A stretch of DNA of 64,000 nt from Polaromonas sp. C04 (GTDB taxonomy: Bacteria; Pseudomonadota; Gammaproteobacteria; Burkholderiales; Burkholderiaceae_C): contig NZ_MUNS01000034.1 in NCBI RefSeq assembly GCF_002002705.1, positions 1-64,000 of the forward strand, read 5' to 3'. Position 1 is the stretch's first letter. Every line of letters starts with the position of its first letter. A program made the translations under genes and the position numbers. Shown piece after piece: positions 26,515-37,629 of this stretch. A model generated the notes under the pieces. The model worked only from the letters and a program-made list of their open reading frames with translations. It was not told the DNA's origin and ran no database searches.

Positions 26515-27720
26515 TCAAGCCATCGCCTGCAGGGCCTGCGCCAGATCGGCCCGCAGATCGGCCACGGCCTCCAGTCCGATGGCAAAACGCACCAGCGTGC
26601 CGCGCGCCAGATGGGCCGGCCACGCGGTGCGCATGCTCTCCAGCTCGTAAGGCACCACCAGGCTGATCGGTCCGCCCCAGCTGTAGCCCAGCTTGAACAG
26701 CTGGAGCGCATCGCAAAAGGCGTCCACCTGGGCGCTGCCGTAGCGCGCGTCGAACAGCACGCTGAACAGGCTGGCGGCGCCGCCAGCTTCATGGCGGCAC
26801 AGCGCACGCCAGTGCTCGTGCCCCGGACTGCCCGGCAGCGCCGGGTGAAGCACCTGTGCGAACTCGGGGCGGGCCTGGCACCAGAGTGCCAGTTCGCGCG
26901 CCGCCGCGTCCTGCGCCCCGTAGCGCAACTCGATGCTGGGCAGCGAGCGCAGCACCGTCTCGGTGTCGTTGGCCGCCACACCCAGCCCCAGCCGCATGTG
27001 GGTCAGCTTGATTTTCATGTGCAGCGTGGGCTCGCGCGTGACGATGCTGCCCATCAGCACGTCCCCGCCGCCGCTGGGGTATTTGGTCAGCGCCTGCACC
27101 GAGATGTCGACCGCCAGGCGGCCGCTCCCGTCGCCGCCCAGATCGAAGGGCCGAAACGCCAGGCCCGCGCCCCAGGTGTTGTCCAGCGCCGCCGTCACCT
27201 TGTGCTGGCGGCAGATGCGCACCTGCTCCTTCAGATCCGGGAATTCCAGGGTTACCGACCCGGCGGCCTCCAGCCAGACGAGTTTGGTCTTGTCGCTGAT
27301 TTTTTGCGCCAGGTCGGCCGGGTTCATCGCGTCATAAAACTGGTGCGTGATGCCCCAGGCCATCAGCTCGCCTTCGGCCAGTGTCTTGTTGGGGCCATAG
27401 GCGTTGTCGGGGATCAGCACCTCGTCGCCGGTTTTGAGCAGCGCCAGCGCCACGTTGGCAATCGCCGCCAGGCCGCTGGGCACGAGCAGGCATTGCAGGC
27501 CGCCTTCGAGCGTGCACAGGCGCTCTTCCAGCAAAAACGTGGTGGGCGTTCCGTGCAGGCCGTAGGTGTAGCCCGACTTGTCTTTCCACTCGCGCGTGCG
27601 CATGGCCGCGACATTCGCGAAAAACACCGTGGAGGCCTTGTGGATGCCCGGCTGCGGCGCGGCAAAGCCTGCTGGGGGGGAATAGGGATGATGAATCAGC
27701 CGGGTGGAAATTTCGCTCAT
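26515..27720 (-). CDS. metC: cystathionine beta-lyase
   Basis: A 401-residue Cys/Met-metabolism PLP enzyme. It has YGLHGTPTTFLLEERLCTLEGG near the N-terminus, ALDNTWGAGLAFRPFDLG, and the cofactor Lys in QALTKYPSGGGDVLMG. The sequence is closest to MetC-type lyases that split cystathionine to homocysteine, pyruvate and ammonia. The start at 27720 (MSEISTRLIHHPY) is the family start. The phosphoribosyltransferase gene lies 38 bases upstream on the same strand. Confidence 0.88.
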   Translation of the reverse strand: MSEISTRLIHHPYSPPAGFAAPQPGIHKASTVFFANVAAMRTREWKDKSGYTYGLHGTPTTFLLEERLCTLEGGLQCLLVPSGLAAIANVALALLKTGDEVLIPDNAYGPNKTLAEGELMAWGITHQFYDAMNPADLAQKISDKTKLVWLEAAGSVTLEFPDLKEQVRICRQHKVTAALDNTWGAGLAFRPFDLGGDGSGRLAVDISVQALTKYPSGGGDVLMGSIVTREPTLHMKIKLTHMRLGLGVAANDTETVLRSLPSIELRYGAQDAAARELALWCQARPEFAQVLHPALPGSPGHEHWRALCRHEAGGAASLFSVLFDARYGSAQVDAFCDALQLFKLGYSWGGPISLVVPYELESMRTAWPAHLARGTLVRFAIGLEAVADLRADLAQALQAMA

Positions 27721-27758
27721 CTGCAAATGGTAGTGCCGAAACAAAAACGGGAGCCAGG

Positions 27759-28283
27759 CTAAACAATCCACTTGGCCTGGAGCTGCTCGGGGCTCATGGT
27801 GTCGTAGCTTTCAAACGGCTGGTGAATCCACGGATTGGTCGGCAAGAATTCGACCGCGTAGTCGGGCGTGAAGCTCGACACGCCTTTGGCCCAAATCACC
27901 GCGCTGCGCAGCTCGGTGATCGGTTTGTAATTGTTTTTGAGCTGGTGGATCACAACGTTCAGCGTATGGCCGGTGTCCGCCAGATCGTCCACCAGCAACA
28001 CCTTGCCGGCAATCTCGCCCCGGGGCGTGGTGATGTAGTGCGCGATGTCGAGCTTGCCCTGCTGTGTGCCCGCTTCGGCGCGGTACGAGCTGGTGGACAT
28101 GATGGCCAGCGGCTTGTCGAAGATGCGCGAGAGGATGTCGCCGGGGCGCATGCCGCCGCGCGCCAGGCACAGGATGGTGTCGAACTGCCAGCCCGACTGG
28201 TGCACCTTGATGGCCAGTTTTTCGATCAGGTTGTGGTACTCGTCGTAGCTCACGTACAGGTGTTTGCCGTCTTCCGTCAACAT
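27759..28283 (-). CDS. purine phosphoribosyltransferase (xanthine/hypoxanthine type)
   Basis: A 174-residue type I phosphoribosyltransferase with the PRPP motif VLLVDDLADTGHTL and an N-terminal ILCLARGGMRPGDIL loop. It is expected to salvage a purine base to its nucleotide. It lies downstream of purA on the same strand (80-base gap with a repeat), which fits purine metabolism. The start at 28283 has AGGAG upstream. Confidence 0.85.
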   Translation of the reverse strand: MLTEDGKHLYVSYDEYHNLIEKLAIKVHQSGWQFDTILCLARGGMRPGDILSRIFDKPLAIMSTSSYRAEAGTQQGKLDIAHYITTPRGEIAGKVLLVDDLADTGHTLNVVIHQLKNNYKPITELRSAVIWAKGVSSFTPDYAVEFLPTNPWIHQPFESYDTMSPEQLQAKWIV

Positions 28284-28299
28284 GGGGATCTGCTCCTGA

Positions 28300-28352
28300 A
28301 TTAATAGCTAGAGGCGAACTTCACATAAGGGTTTGAAGCCATTTTCATTCCA
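28300..28352. repeat. dispersed mini-repeat, copy F
   Basis: TTAATAGCTAGAGGCGAACT, then AAGGGTTTGAAGCC and ATTTTCATTCC, match the repeat family's order. It fills the gap between purA and the phosphoribosyltransferase gene. Confidence 0.6.
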
Positions 28353-28363
28353 GGTCGAAGGAC

Positions 28364-29719
<1,356 letters not shown>

Positions 29720-29745
<26 letters not shown>

Positions 29746-30868
29746 CCGCGGCCTGGACCAGTTCGCGGTCGCAGTGGAATTCATCGACGCCGCTCTCATG
29801 GCCCGGCAACACGCAGACCACGGTTTCGCCCCGACCGCGCAGGGCCGCGATGGCCGCGCGCAACTCGGGCGCATCACCCCATGGGGCGCGGATGGCCGCA
29901 CGCAGCGCGCGCGGGGCCACGGCCGCCACCAGTTGCTTCACATCCAGGCTGAAGCCCACGGCCGGCCGGTTGCGGCCGAACACGGCGCCGACCTCGTCAT
30001 AGCGACCGCCGCGCACCAGCGCGTCGCTGGCATGCTGCGCATAGATGGCAAAGCGCGCGCCGCTGTAATAGGCGTAGCCGCGCAGGTCGGCGAGATCGAA
30101 CGTGACGTGCGTGCCCGCCAGGTGGCTCGCAAGCCATTTCAGATTTGATAGCGCCTCGCGTAGAGCCGGCGAGGGCTTGAGGGTCTTTTCAGCTTCAATC
30201 AGCACGCGTTCATCGCCATACAGCTGCACCAGCGCCAGCAGGCCTTCGCGCGACGCGGCCGGAAAGGTTTTGGTCAGCGCCGCCAGTTCGCTGGCGTCCT
30301 TGGCCGCCAGCGCCGCATGCACCCGGGCCGAGCCGGCGGCGTCGAGCGGCACGTCCGCGAGCAGCGAACGCACGATCCGGGCGTCGGCCATGTCAACGCT
30401 GACGCCCTGCACCTGCGCCGCCTTCAGGCAGTCCAGCGACAGCAGCAAAATTTCCAGGTCCGCTTCCAGGCCCGCGTGGCCGTAGATTTCGGCGCCGAAC
30501 TGCAGCGGTTCGCGCGTGGCATGCGGCCGGTCGGGCCGGGTGTGCAGCACCGGACCGCAATAGCACAGACGGGTCACGCCGCTGCGGTTCAGCAGATGCG
30601 CGTCGATGCGCGCCACCTGCGATGTGGTGTCGGCGCGCAGCCCCATCATGCGCCCCGACAGCTGGTCCACCAGCTTGAAGGTTTGCAGATCGAGTGCTTC
30701 GCCGGTGCCGGTGAGCAGTGATTCGAGATGCTCCAGGAGCGGCGGCATCACCAGCTCGTAGCCGTAGCCGCGAGCCGTGTCGAGCAGAGAGCGGCGCAGC
30801 TCTTCGATGTGCCGGGCCTCGGAAGGCAGAACATCGGCGATGTAATCCGGCAGGACCCAAGCGGACAT
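29720..30868 (-). CDS. hisZ: ATP phosphoribosyltransferase regulatory subunit HisZ
   Basis: A 382-residue HisRS paralogue with the class II core ([27 protein letters not shown], the [15 protein letters not shown] motif) but without the HisRS anticodon domain. It activates short-form HisG in histidine synthesis. A copy of the dispersed repeat (30140-30192) lies inside the gene, encoding roughly [16 protein letters not shown]. The gene remains open. Confidence 0.92.
30140..30192 (+). repeat. dispersed mini-repeat, copy G, inside hisZ
   Basis: AGATTTGATAGCGCCTCGCG, then GAGGGCTTGAGGGTC and TTTTC follow the family order. It lies in frame in the hisZ coding sequence. Confidence 0.5.
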
Positions 30869-30927
30869 GAATATTTTGGGAGGCTGTTAAAACAGGGATT
30901 TTACCGGGCTTGCCGGCCAGTCCCGCT

Positions 30928-31116
30928 TCATGTCAGCAGCCAGAGCATGAAAAGTCCCGCGACGATGCTGCACAGGCCGAAAAAACGCAGCTGCCCATCG
31001 CGCAGTTGCAGGATTTGCGTGAACATGCGCCGCCACGCCGCGGGCGACGTCAACGGCAGCAAGCCCTCGATGACCAGCACCAGGGCAAGCGCCACCCAGA
31101 ACGTACCGCTGTCCAA
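30928..31116 (-). CDS. DUF2065 (YjeT-like) small membrane protein
   Basis: A 62-residue protein with two membrane helices: FWVALALVLVIEGLLPL and FFGLCSIVAGLFMLWLL. DUF2065 is typically found after hflC. The start is TTG 31116; GTG at residue 7 is an alternative. Function unknown. Confidence 0.85.
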   Translation of the reverse strand: MDSGTFWVALALVLVIEGLLPLTSPAAWRRMFTQILQLRDGQLRFFGLCSIVAGLFMLWLLT

Positions 31117-31134
31117 GGCCCGGGCGTCCGCGGC

Positions 31135-32052
31135 TTACTTCTTGGCCGGCCTGGCGGCAGGAGCTGCGCTGGTGCTGCCACCGGAGCCGCGCATCGCCTT
31201 GAAGAACTCCGACGATTCGTCGATCACCATCACGTCGCTCTTCTTGTTGAAGCTGGACTTGTAGGCGTCCAGGCTGCGGTAAAACTGCGCAAACTGGGGA
31301 TCGCGGCCGAACGATTCGGCGTAGATGCGGGTGGCCTGCGCGTCGCCGGCACCCTTGATTTTCTGGGCCTCGCGGTAGGCGTTGGCCACCGTCACCTCGC
31401 GCTGGCGATCGGCATCGGCGCGGATTTTTTCGCCCTCGGCCACGCCGGTGGAGCGCAACTCGTTGGCCACGCGCTTGCGCTCGGCCTCCATGCGCCGGTA
31501 CACGGAATCGGTGATGTCGCTCACATAGTCGACGCGCGTGATGCGCACGTCCACCACATCCACACCCCACGGCTTGGCGCCGCGCACCGTGGCCAGCACC
31601 TGGCTCTTGACGGCCGACATCAAGGCTTCGCGCTTGGCAGACAGCAGTTCCTTGACCGTGTACTTGTTGATCTCGCCCTGGAACGCGTTGCGCACCACGC
31701 GGTTGAGCTGGTTCGCGCCCGCGTTTTCGTCCAGCCCGACGTTGCGGATGTATTCGGTTGGATCGGTCACACGCCAGCGCACGTACCAGTCGATCACGAC
31801 GCGCTGCTTTTCCGCGGTGTAGACCGGCTCCGCGTCGGTGCTGTCGAGCGTGAGCAGGCGCTTGTCCAGATAGGACACGTTCTGGAATGGCGGCGGCAGC
31901 TTGAAGTTGAGCCCCGGCTGGGTGATGACTTCCTTGATCTGCCCGAGCGCATAGACAATGCCGAACTGGCGCTGATCGACCACGAACAGCATGGAGCTGA
32001 GCACCGCAAGCACCACCAGCAGTGAAGAAACAATAAAACCGACTCTGTTCAC
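31135..32052 (-). CDS. hflC: HflC, membrane modulator of FtsH
   Basis: A 305-residue SPFH/prohibitin protein with an N-terminal membrane anchor (VGFIVSSLLVVLAVLSSMLFVV) and a long coiled-coil after ANELRSTGVAEGEKIRADAD. With HflK it forms a large cage around the FtsH protease. GTG start at 32052 with AGGAG seven bases upstream, immediately after the hflK stop. Confidence 0.95.
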   Translation of the reverse strand: MNRVGFIVSSLLVVLAVLSSMLFVVDQRQFGIVYALGQIKEVITQPGLNFKLPPPFQNVSYLDKRLLTLDSTDAEPVYTAEKQRVVIDWYVRWRVTDPTEYIRNVGLDENAGANQLNRVVRNAFQGEINKYTVKELLSAKREALMSAVKSQVLATVRGAKPWGVDVVDVRITRVDYVSDITDSVYRRMEAERKRVANELRSTGVAEGEKIRADADRQREVTVANAYREAQKIKGAGDAQATRIYAESFGRDPQFAQFYRSLDAYKSSFNKKSDVMVIDESSEFFKAMRGSGGSTSAAPAARPAKK

Positions 32053-32061
32053 AGGGTGCTC

Positions 32062-33468
32062 CTAGCGTGTTTCGCGGTCGCGCGAGCGCGCGCCGTCACG
32101 GCCGCGCGCATCATCATTGGACAAACCGGACGGCACCGCAGGCACCACCGCGCCGGCAGGCGCCGGTGGCGTGGACGTGTCTGCTGCCGCCGCAGGTGCG
32201 CTCTGGCCGGTCATCTGCATGATCTTGTCGAGCGGCAGGTACAGCAGATTCGAGTTCTGGCGCGAATCCACCAGCACCTTGGTAACGTTGCTGTAGATCT
32301 GCTGCATGGAGTCGAGGTACATGCGGTCGCGCGTGACCTGCGGCGCCTTCTGGTACTCGGTCAGCACCGAGCTGAAGCGCTGTGCATCCCCTTCGGCCTG
32401 CGCCACGATGCGGGCCTTGTAGCCGTCGGACTCTTCCTTCAGGCGCGAGGCCGTCCCCACGGCACGCGGAATCACGTCGTTGGCATAGGCCTGGGCTTCG
32501 TTCTTGGTGCGCTCGCGCTCCTGCCCGGCCTTGAGCACATCGTCGAACGCGGCCTGCACCTGCTCGGGCGGGCGCACCCCGCCCTGCTGCAGGTTGATGT
32601 TGACGACTTCGATGCCGACGTCGTAGCGGTCCAGAATGGTTTGCATCAGCGTGCGAACCTGCGGCGAAATCTTGTCGCGGTCTTCGCCCAGGGCGGCGTC
32701 CATGGGCATCTTGCCCACGACTTCACGCACCGCCGACTCGGCCGCCTGCACCACGGCGCCGGCCGGGTCCCGGCTGGCAAACAGATAGGCGCGCGCGTCC
32801 TTCAGGCGGTATTGCACCGCGAACTTGATCTCGACAATGTTCTCGTCGGCGGTCAGCATGCCCGAGTCGCGCAGACCGGTGGCCTTGATGATGTTGTCGC
32901 GGCCGATATCGACCGAGCGGATCTGCGTCACGAACACCCGCTCATCGCGCTGGATCGGGTACGGCAGGCGCCAGTTGAAACCGGCCCCGACCGTGGCGCG
33001 GTACTTGCCGAATTGCGTGATCACGGCCTGCTGGCCTTCCTGCACGATGAAAAATCCCGAGCCGAGCCAGATCAGGACAATGACACCGGCAATCAGCCCC
33101 GCACCGATCCCGGCACTTTTGCCATCCGGCTGAAAGCCACCGCCGCCCGGCCCGCGGCCACCGAAGCCGCCGCTGTTGTTGCCGGAACCGCCGTTCTTGC
33201 GGCCACCGAACAGCCCGCCCAGCTTGCGGTTGAAGTCACGCCACAGCTCATCGAGATCGGGCGGGCCCTGGTTCGGGCCTTGTCCGCGGCCGTTGCCGGA
33301 TTGCGGCGGCGGCGCTGGCGGCTCGCCCTCGGGCCGGGGTGCATCCGCCCGGGTGTTGTCGGACGGCTTGTCGTCGCCACGCCCCCAGCGCGGGTCGTTC
33401 AGATTGAACATGCCCCTGATGCGGCCTTGCAGTGCAGTCCACCCTGGGACTCGTAATTTCAGATTCAT
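32062..33468 (-). CDS. hflK: HflK, membrane modulator of FtsH
   Basis: A 468-residue SPFH protein. A glycine/proline-rich cytoplasmic N-terminus (about 1-120, with WGRGDDKPSDN and DELWRDFNRKLGGLFGG) precedes one membrane helix (IGAGLIAGVIVLIWLGSGFF) and the prohibitin domain; the tail is Ala/Pro-rich. ATG 33468 begins MNLKLRVPGW; longer readings translate the hflX end. Partner of HflC. Confidence 0.95.
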   Translation of the reverse strand: MNLKLRVPGWTALQGRIRGMFNLNDPRWGRGDDKPSDNTRADAPRPEGEPPAPPPQSGNGRGQGPNQGPPDLDELWRDFNRKLGGLFGGRKNGGSGNNSGGFGGRGPGGGGFQPDGKSAGIGAGLIAGVIVLIWLGSGFFIVQEGQQAVITQFGKYRATVGAGFNWRLPYPIQRDERVFVTQIRSVDIGRDNIIKATGLRDSGMLTADENIVEIKFAVQYRLKDARAYLFASRDPAGAVVQAAESAVREVVGKMPMDAALGEDRDKISPQVRTLMQTILDRYDVGIEVVNINLQQGGVRPPEQVQAAFDDVLKAGQERERTKNEAQAYANDVIPRAVGTASRLKEESDGYKARIVAQAEGDAQRFSSVLTEYQKAPQVTRDRMYLDSMQQIYSNVTKVLVDSRQNSNLLYLPLDKIMQMTGQSAPAAAADTSTPPAPAGAVVPAVPSGLSNDDARGRDGARSRDRETR

Positions 33469-33508
33469 GCGCAAATTCTCTTCTTGTGTTGTCCCCGATT
33501 GTGCCCAA

Positions 33509-34681
33509 TCAGGGAGCAGCCTCATGAAATTCGGGGGCTTGCGCACAGGCCGCATCGGCTCCCGCCCTGCCCGCCACCATGCTGGCCAATTGCTGACGCA
33601 GCCCCGGCAGTCCTTCGCCCGTGCGTGCGCTGACGAACAAACGCGGGACACGGCTGCCGTCGACTTCGAACGTATCGCTCAGCTGCAGCGGCCATTGCTC
33701 TTTTTCAAGGGCATCGAGCTTGTTGAAGACGAGAAGCTGCGGCACGCGCGCCGCGCCGATCTCCGCCAGCACGCGCTGCACCTCGGCCATTTGCTCGGGA
33801 AAATCCGGCCGCGCAGCATCCACCACATGCAGCAGCAGGTCGGCATCCACGGCCTCCTGCAAGGTTGCCTGAAAGGCGTCGACCAGCCCGTGCGGCAGGT
33901 CGCGGATGAAGCCGACCGTATCCGACAGCGAGACGGAGCGCCCCGCTTCGCCGAGATAAAGCTGCCGTGTGGTGGTGTCCAGCGTGGCGAACAACTGGTC
34001 GGCGGTGTAGGCACGCGCCTTCACCAGCGCATTGAACAGCGTCGATTTGCCCGCGTTGGTATAGCCCACCAGCGAGATATTGAAGGCGTCGCGCCGTTCG
34101 CGCTGGCGGCGCTGCGTGTGACGCTGTCGCTTGACCTTTTCCAGCCGGGCCGAGGTGCGCTTGATGGATTCGCCGATCATGCGCCGGTCCAGCTCGATCT
34201 GGGCCTCGCCGGGGCCGCCGCGCGCGCCGATGCCGCCGCGCTGGCGCTCCAGGTGCGACCAGCGCCGCACCAGACGCGTGCTCAGGTACTGCAGGCGCGC
34301 CAGTTCGACCTGCAGCTTGCCCTCGTGGCTGCGTGCGCGCTGGCCGAAGATTTCCAGGATCAGCAAGGTGCGGTCGTTCACGGGCAAGCCCAGATGCCGC
34401 TCCAGGTTGCGCTGCTGCGCCGGGCTCAGGCTCTGGTCGAACAACACCTCGGTGGCCCCGAGCTGTTCCGCCATGAACTTGATTTCATCGGCCTTGCCGC
34501 TGCCCACAAACAGCGCCGCATCGGGCGCCTTGCGCTTGCAGGTGATGCGCGCCACGGGCCTCAAGCCCGCGGTCTCGGCCAGCAGCCCGAGCTCTTCCAG
34601 CTCGCCGTCGAAATGAGGCAAGCCAAAGTCCACCCCGACCAGGACGGTCGGGGCAAATTGGCGGTCGGGTGAATCGGACAA
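33509..34681 (-). CDS. hflX: GTPase HflX
   Basis: A 390-residue ribosome-associated GTPase. The N-terminal glycine-rich HflX domain includes GGIGARGGPGEAQIELDRRMI; the G domain has GYTNAGKSTLFNAL (G1), DTVGFIRDLP (G3) and NKLD (G4). It rescues stalled 70S ribosomes. The start is TTG 34681 (MSDSPDRQFAPTVLVGVDFG) with no strong ribosome site. It follows hfq. Confidence 0.93.
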   Translation of the reverse strand: MSDSPDRQFAPTVLVGVDFGLPHFDGELEELGLLAETAGLRPVARITCKRKAPDAALFVGSGKADEIKFMAEQLGATEVLFDQSLSPAQQRNLERHLGLPVNDRTLLILEIFGQRARSHEGKLQVELARLQYLSTRLVRRWSHLERQRGGIGARGGPGEAQIELDRRMIGESIKRTSARLEKVKRQRHTQRRQRERRDAFNISLVGYTNAGKSTLFNALVKARAYTADQLFATLDTTTRQLYLGEAGRSVSLSDTVGFIRDLPHGLVDAFQATLQEAVDADLLLHVVDAARPDFPEQMAEVQRVLAEIGAARVPQLLVFNKLDALEKEQWPLQLSDTFEVDGSRVPRLFVSARTGEGLPGLRQQLASMVAGRAGADAACAQAPEFHEAAP

Positions 34682-34749
34682 ATCTGGATCAGCGGATCAG
34701 GGGTTGTTGCAGTGTCGGCACAACGTTGACCGGATGCTGGCCTGCGGAA

Positions 34750-35007
34750 TCAGGGTGCGTCCGCGGCGGTTGCGGCTGCGCTCTCGACGGCCGAGAAGTT
34801 GACGGCGCGCCCCGGCACGATGGTCGAAATGGCGTGCTTGTACACCATTTGCGTCACGGTGTTGCGAAGCAGCACAACGTATTGATCGAATGACTCCACC
34901 TGGCCCTGCAGCTTGATGCCGTTCACCAGATAGATGGACACCGGTACATGCTCGCGGCGCAAGGCGTTGAGGAAGGGGTCCTGAAGTAGCTGCCCTTTAT
35001 TGCTCAC
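34750..35007 (-). CDS. hfq: RNA chaperone Hfq
   Basis: An 85-residue Sm-like protein. Sm1 is [36 protein letters not shown] and Sm2 is [10 protein letters not shown], followed by an Ala-rich tail. The GTG at 35007 ([10 protein letters not shown]) has GGAG six bases upstream. It binds sRNAs and mRNAs as a hexamer. The gene heads the hflX-hflK-hflC series. Confidence 0.97.
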   Translation of the reverse strand: MSNKGQLLQDPFLNALRREHVPVSIYLVNGIKLQGQVESFDQYVVLLRNTVTQMVYKHAISTIVPGRAVNFSAVESAAATAADAP

Positions 35008-35127
35008 GATATTCTCCGTGTTCAGAAGTTGTTGTAGGAACTGGAACCTTACCACAGCGCCGCACCGGTGCGACGGCCCCAAAGCGCAATTCCACAAGAA
35101 AAAATGGGGCAGTGACCGGGCGCCGGC

Positions 35128-36465
35128 CTACTCCTTGTCGGCGTACGGGTTGTGCGAGGTTTTCATCTCGATGCGCAGCGGCGTGCCAACCAGGTTGAAT
35201 TCCTTGCGGAAGCGCCCTTCCAGGAAGCGTTTGTAGGCGTCGGTGATGTGTTCCAGCGAGTTGCCGTGGATCACGATGACCGGTGGATTCATGCCGCCCT
35301 GGTGTGCGTAGCGCAGCTTGGGCCGGAACATGCCGGCACGCTTGGGACTCTGGAACTGCACCGCCTCCAGCAGCAGGCGCGTCAGCACCGGCGTGGACAT
35401 CTTGCAGTTGGCCGCCTTGTGGGCCTGAATGATGGACAGCCAGACCGGCCCCAAACCCTGGCGCTTCTGGGCGGAGATGAAGTGCACCGCGGCAAATTTG
35501 AGAAACGGCAGGCGCGTCTCGATGGAACGCTGCACCAGCTCGCGCTGGTAGGCATCGATCGCATCCCACTTGTTGACCGCCAGCACCACGGCGCGGCCGC
35601 TCTCCAGGATGTAGCCCGCGATGTGCGCGTCCTGGTCGGTCACGCCCTGCGTCGCATCGAGCAGCAGCAGCACCACGTTGGCGGTTTCAATGGCCTGCAG
35701 CGTCTTCACCACCGAGAATTTCTCGATGGCTTCAAACACCTTGCCCTTGCGGCGCAGGCCCGCGGTGTCGATCAGCTCGAAGCGCTGGCCGTTGCGCTCG
35801 AACGGCACGGTGATCGCGTCGCGCGTGGTGCCGGGCAGGTCGAATGCCACCAGCCGCTCCTCGCCCAGCCAGGTGTTGATCAGGGTCGATTTGCCCACAT
35901 TGGGGCGACCCGCGACTGCCAGCTTGATGACGCCGCTGTCGACTTCCGCGGCGCTGTCGTCCGGCTCCGGCAGATGCAGCGGCTCCAGCGCCAGCTCCAC
36001 CAGGCCGCGGATGCCCTGGCCGTGCGAGGCCGAGATCGGGTACACCTCGCCCAGGCCCAGCTCATAAAACTCGGACAGCTGCGCGCCCGCCTGCATGCCT
36101 TCGGCCTTGTTCGCGGCCAGCACCGTGGGTTTGCCCAGACGCCTCAGGTAGTTGGCAATGTCGTGATCCTGGGCCGACAGGCCGGCGCGCGCGTCCACCA
36201 CGAAAATGACCACATCCGCCTCGGCCACCGCCTGGCGCGTCTGTTTCGCCATTTCCTTGTAAATGCCGCTGGCCGCATCCGGCTCGAAGCCGCCGGTGTC
36301 GATCGCGATGAATTCGTGCGGGCCCTGGCGCCCGTTGCCGTAGTGCCGGTCGCGCGTCAGGCCCGCAAAGTCGGCCACGATGGCATCGCGCGACCTGGTG
36401 AGCCGGTTGAACAGGGTGGACTTGCCGACATTGGGTCGGCCGACCAGGGCCAGGACAGGCTTCAC
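35128..36465 (-). CDS. der: GTPase Der (EngA)
   Basis: A 445-residue double GTPase for 50S ribosome assembly. The two G1 motifs are both GRPNVGKST (near residues 9 and 187); G4 motifs are NKAEG and NKWD. A C-terminal KH-like domain follows. GTG start at 36465. It lies 18 bases after bamB on the same strand, as in most betaproteobacteria. Confidence 0.96.
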   Translation of the reverse strand: MKPVLALVGRPNVGKSTLFNRLTRSRDAIVADFAGLTRDRHYGNGRQGPHEFIAIDTGGFEPDAASGIYKEMAKQTRQAVAEADVVIFVVDARAGLSAQDHDIANYLRRLGKPTVLAANKAEGMQAGAQLSEFYELGLGEVYPISASHGQGIRGLVELALEPLHLPEPDDSAAEVDSGVIKLAVAGRPNVGKSTLINTWLGEERLVAFDLPGTTRDAITVPFERNGQRFELIDTAGLRRKGKVFEAIEKFSVVKTLQAIETANVVLLLLDATQGVTDQDAHIAGYILESGRAVVLAVNKWDAIDAYQRELVQRSIETRLPFLKFAAVHFISAQKRQGLGPVWLSIIQAHKAANCKMSTPVLTRLLLEAVQFQSPKRAGMFRPKLRYAHQGGMNPPVIVIHGNSLEHITDAYKRFLEGRFRKEFNLVGTPLRIEMKTSHNPYADKE

Positions 36466-36483
36466 GCGCGGCCGCCTAGCGGG

Positions 36484-37629
36484 TCATTCCGGCTGGAAGC
36501 CATACACACCCCCGTTGCGTGTCACCACGACGAGGGTATTGCCGGCCGCCACGGGTGCCGCCACCACAGCCGAGCCGTCGGTCGTCAGCCGGGTCAGCAA
36601 GGAGCCGTCTTCGCGCGACAGCAAGTGAACGAAGCCGGCGCTGTCGCCAACCACCACCGAGCGCCCCAGCGCCAAGGGCGCGCTCAGGCCGCGGTATTTC
36701 AGGCTGTCGGTGCTCCAGGCCTGCTCGCCATTGGCGCGTCGCCAGGCCACAACCTTGCCGTCCATCTCGGTGCCGAACAGGAGCCGGTCATCGCCCTGCA
36801 GCCCCTGCGCGCCATTCGCCGGCCGGGTCCACAGCACGGCGCCGCGCACGGCATCGACGCAGCCGACCGCCGTCTGGAATGCCCGCGCGCAGACTTCATT
36901 GCCCACCCGACTCACTGGACTCACCAGATCGGCCAGCCGCTCGATATCGTTGGTGCCGCGCGGGGACGCGATCGGCGCCTCCCAGCGCAGGCTGCCGTTC
37001 AGGGGATTGAGCCCCACCATGCGGCCCGACAAGCCCACCACCAGCGTGTCGCCGACCGCCAGCAGGACGCCGCCCTGGCGCAGGATCAGCGGCTCACTGG
37101 GCGGCTTTTGCAGCCACAGGCGGCGCCCGGACTGGCCATCGTAGGCGCTCACCGAGCGGTCCGCCGCGAGTACGAAGACGCGCGCGCCAGCCACCAGGGG
37201 TGCGGTATAGGCCTGCGCCTGCAGCTTCTGGCGCCACAGCTCGCGCCCGCCCTGCAGCGCGACCAGCTCGTTGCCCGTCGTCACCACTGCGGCCAGCTTG
37301 CCGTCGCTGCCGACACCGGCGGCGATCGGCGTGCGCACCGAGGTACGCCACAGGTCGCGCCCGGTGCGCGCATCGATCGCCGCCACGGTGCCGCCTGCGC
37401 CGGCCAGCGTCACCGTGTTGCCATTCACGTTGACATCGAGCGGAAAGTCGACGGGGCCCACATGCGCGGTCCAGACCTGGCGCACGCCGATCAGTGCCTC
37501 GTTGGGGGCCAGGGGCGTCGGCTTCGGCGGCGGCGAGCCGCTCGAGCACGCCGCCAGGGACGCTACGAAAACAATAGCTATCAGCGCCCGAGGTGCAAGG
37601 GCTGCGGGCACAAAACGTCTCAAACTCAC
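36484..37629 (-). CDS. bamB: outer membrane assembly lipoprotein BamB
   Basis: A 381-residue PQQ-type beta-propeller lipoprotein of the BAM complex. The lipobox is SLAACSS; propeller repeats include VAAIDARTGRDLWR and SAYDGQSGRRLWL. The GTG at 37629 overlaps the yfgM stop (GTGA). Much of the signal peptide (LAPRALIAIVFVAS) is encoded by a copy of the dispersed repeat. Confidence 0.93.
   Translation of the reverse strand: MSLRRFVPAALAPRALIAIVFVASLAACSSGSPPPKPTPLAPNEALIGVRQVWTAHVGPVDFPLDVNVNGNTVTLAGAGGTVAAIDARTGRDLWRTSVRTPIAAGVGSDGKLAAVVTTGNELVALQGGRELWRQKLQAQAYTAPLVAGARVFVLAADRSVSAYDGQSGRRLWLQKPPSEPLILRQGGVLLAVGDTLVVGLSGRMVGLNPLNGSLRWEAPIASPRGTNDIERLADLVSPVSRVGNEVCARAFQTAVGCVDAVRGAVLWTRPANGAQGLQGDDRLLFGTEMDGKVVAWRRANGEQAWSTDSLKYRGLSAPLALGRSVVVGDSAGFVHLLSREDGSLLTRLTTDGSAVVAAPVAAGNTLVVVTRNGGVYGFQPE
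37563..37618 (+). repeat. dispersed mini-repeat, copy I, inside the bamB signal peptide
   Basis: CTACGAAAACAATAGCTATC, then AGCGCC, GCAAGGGCTGC and GGCACAAAA follow the family order closely. On the minus strand it encodes part of the BamB signal peptide. Confidence 0.55.
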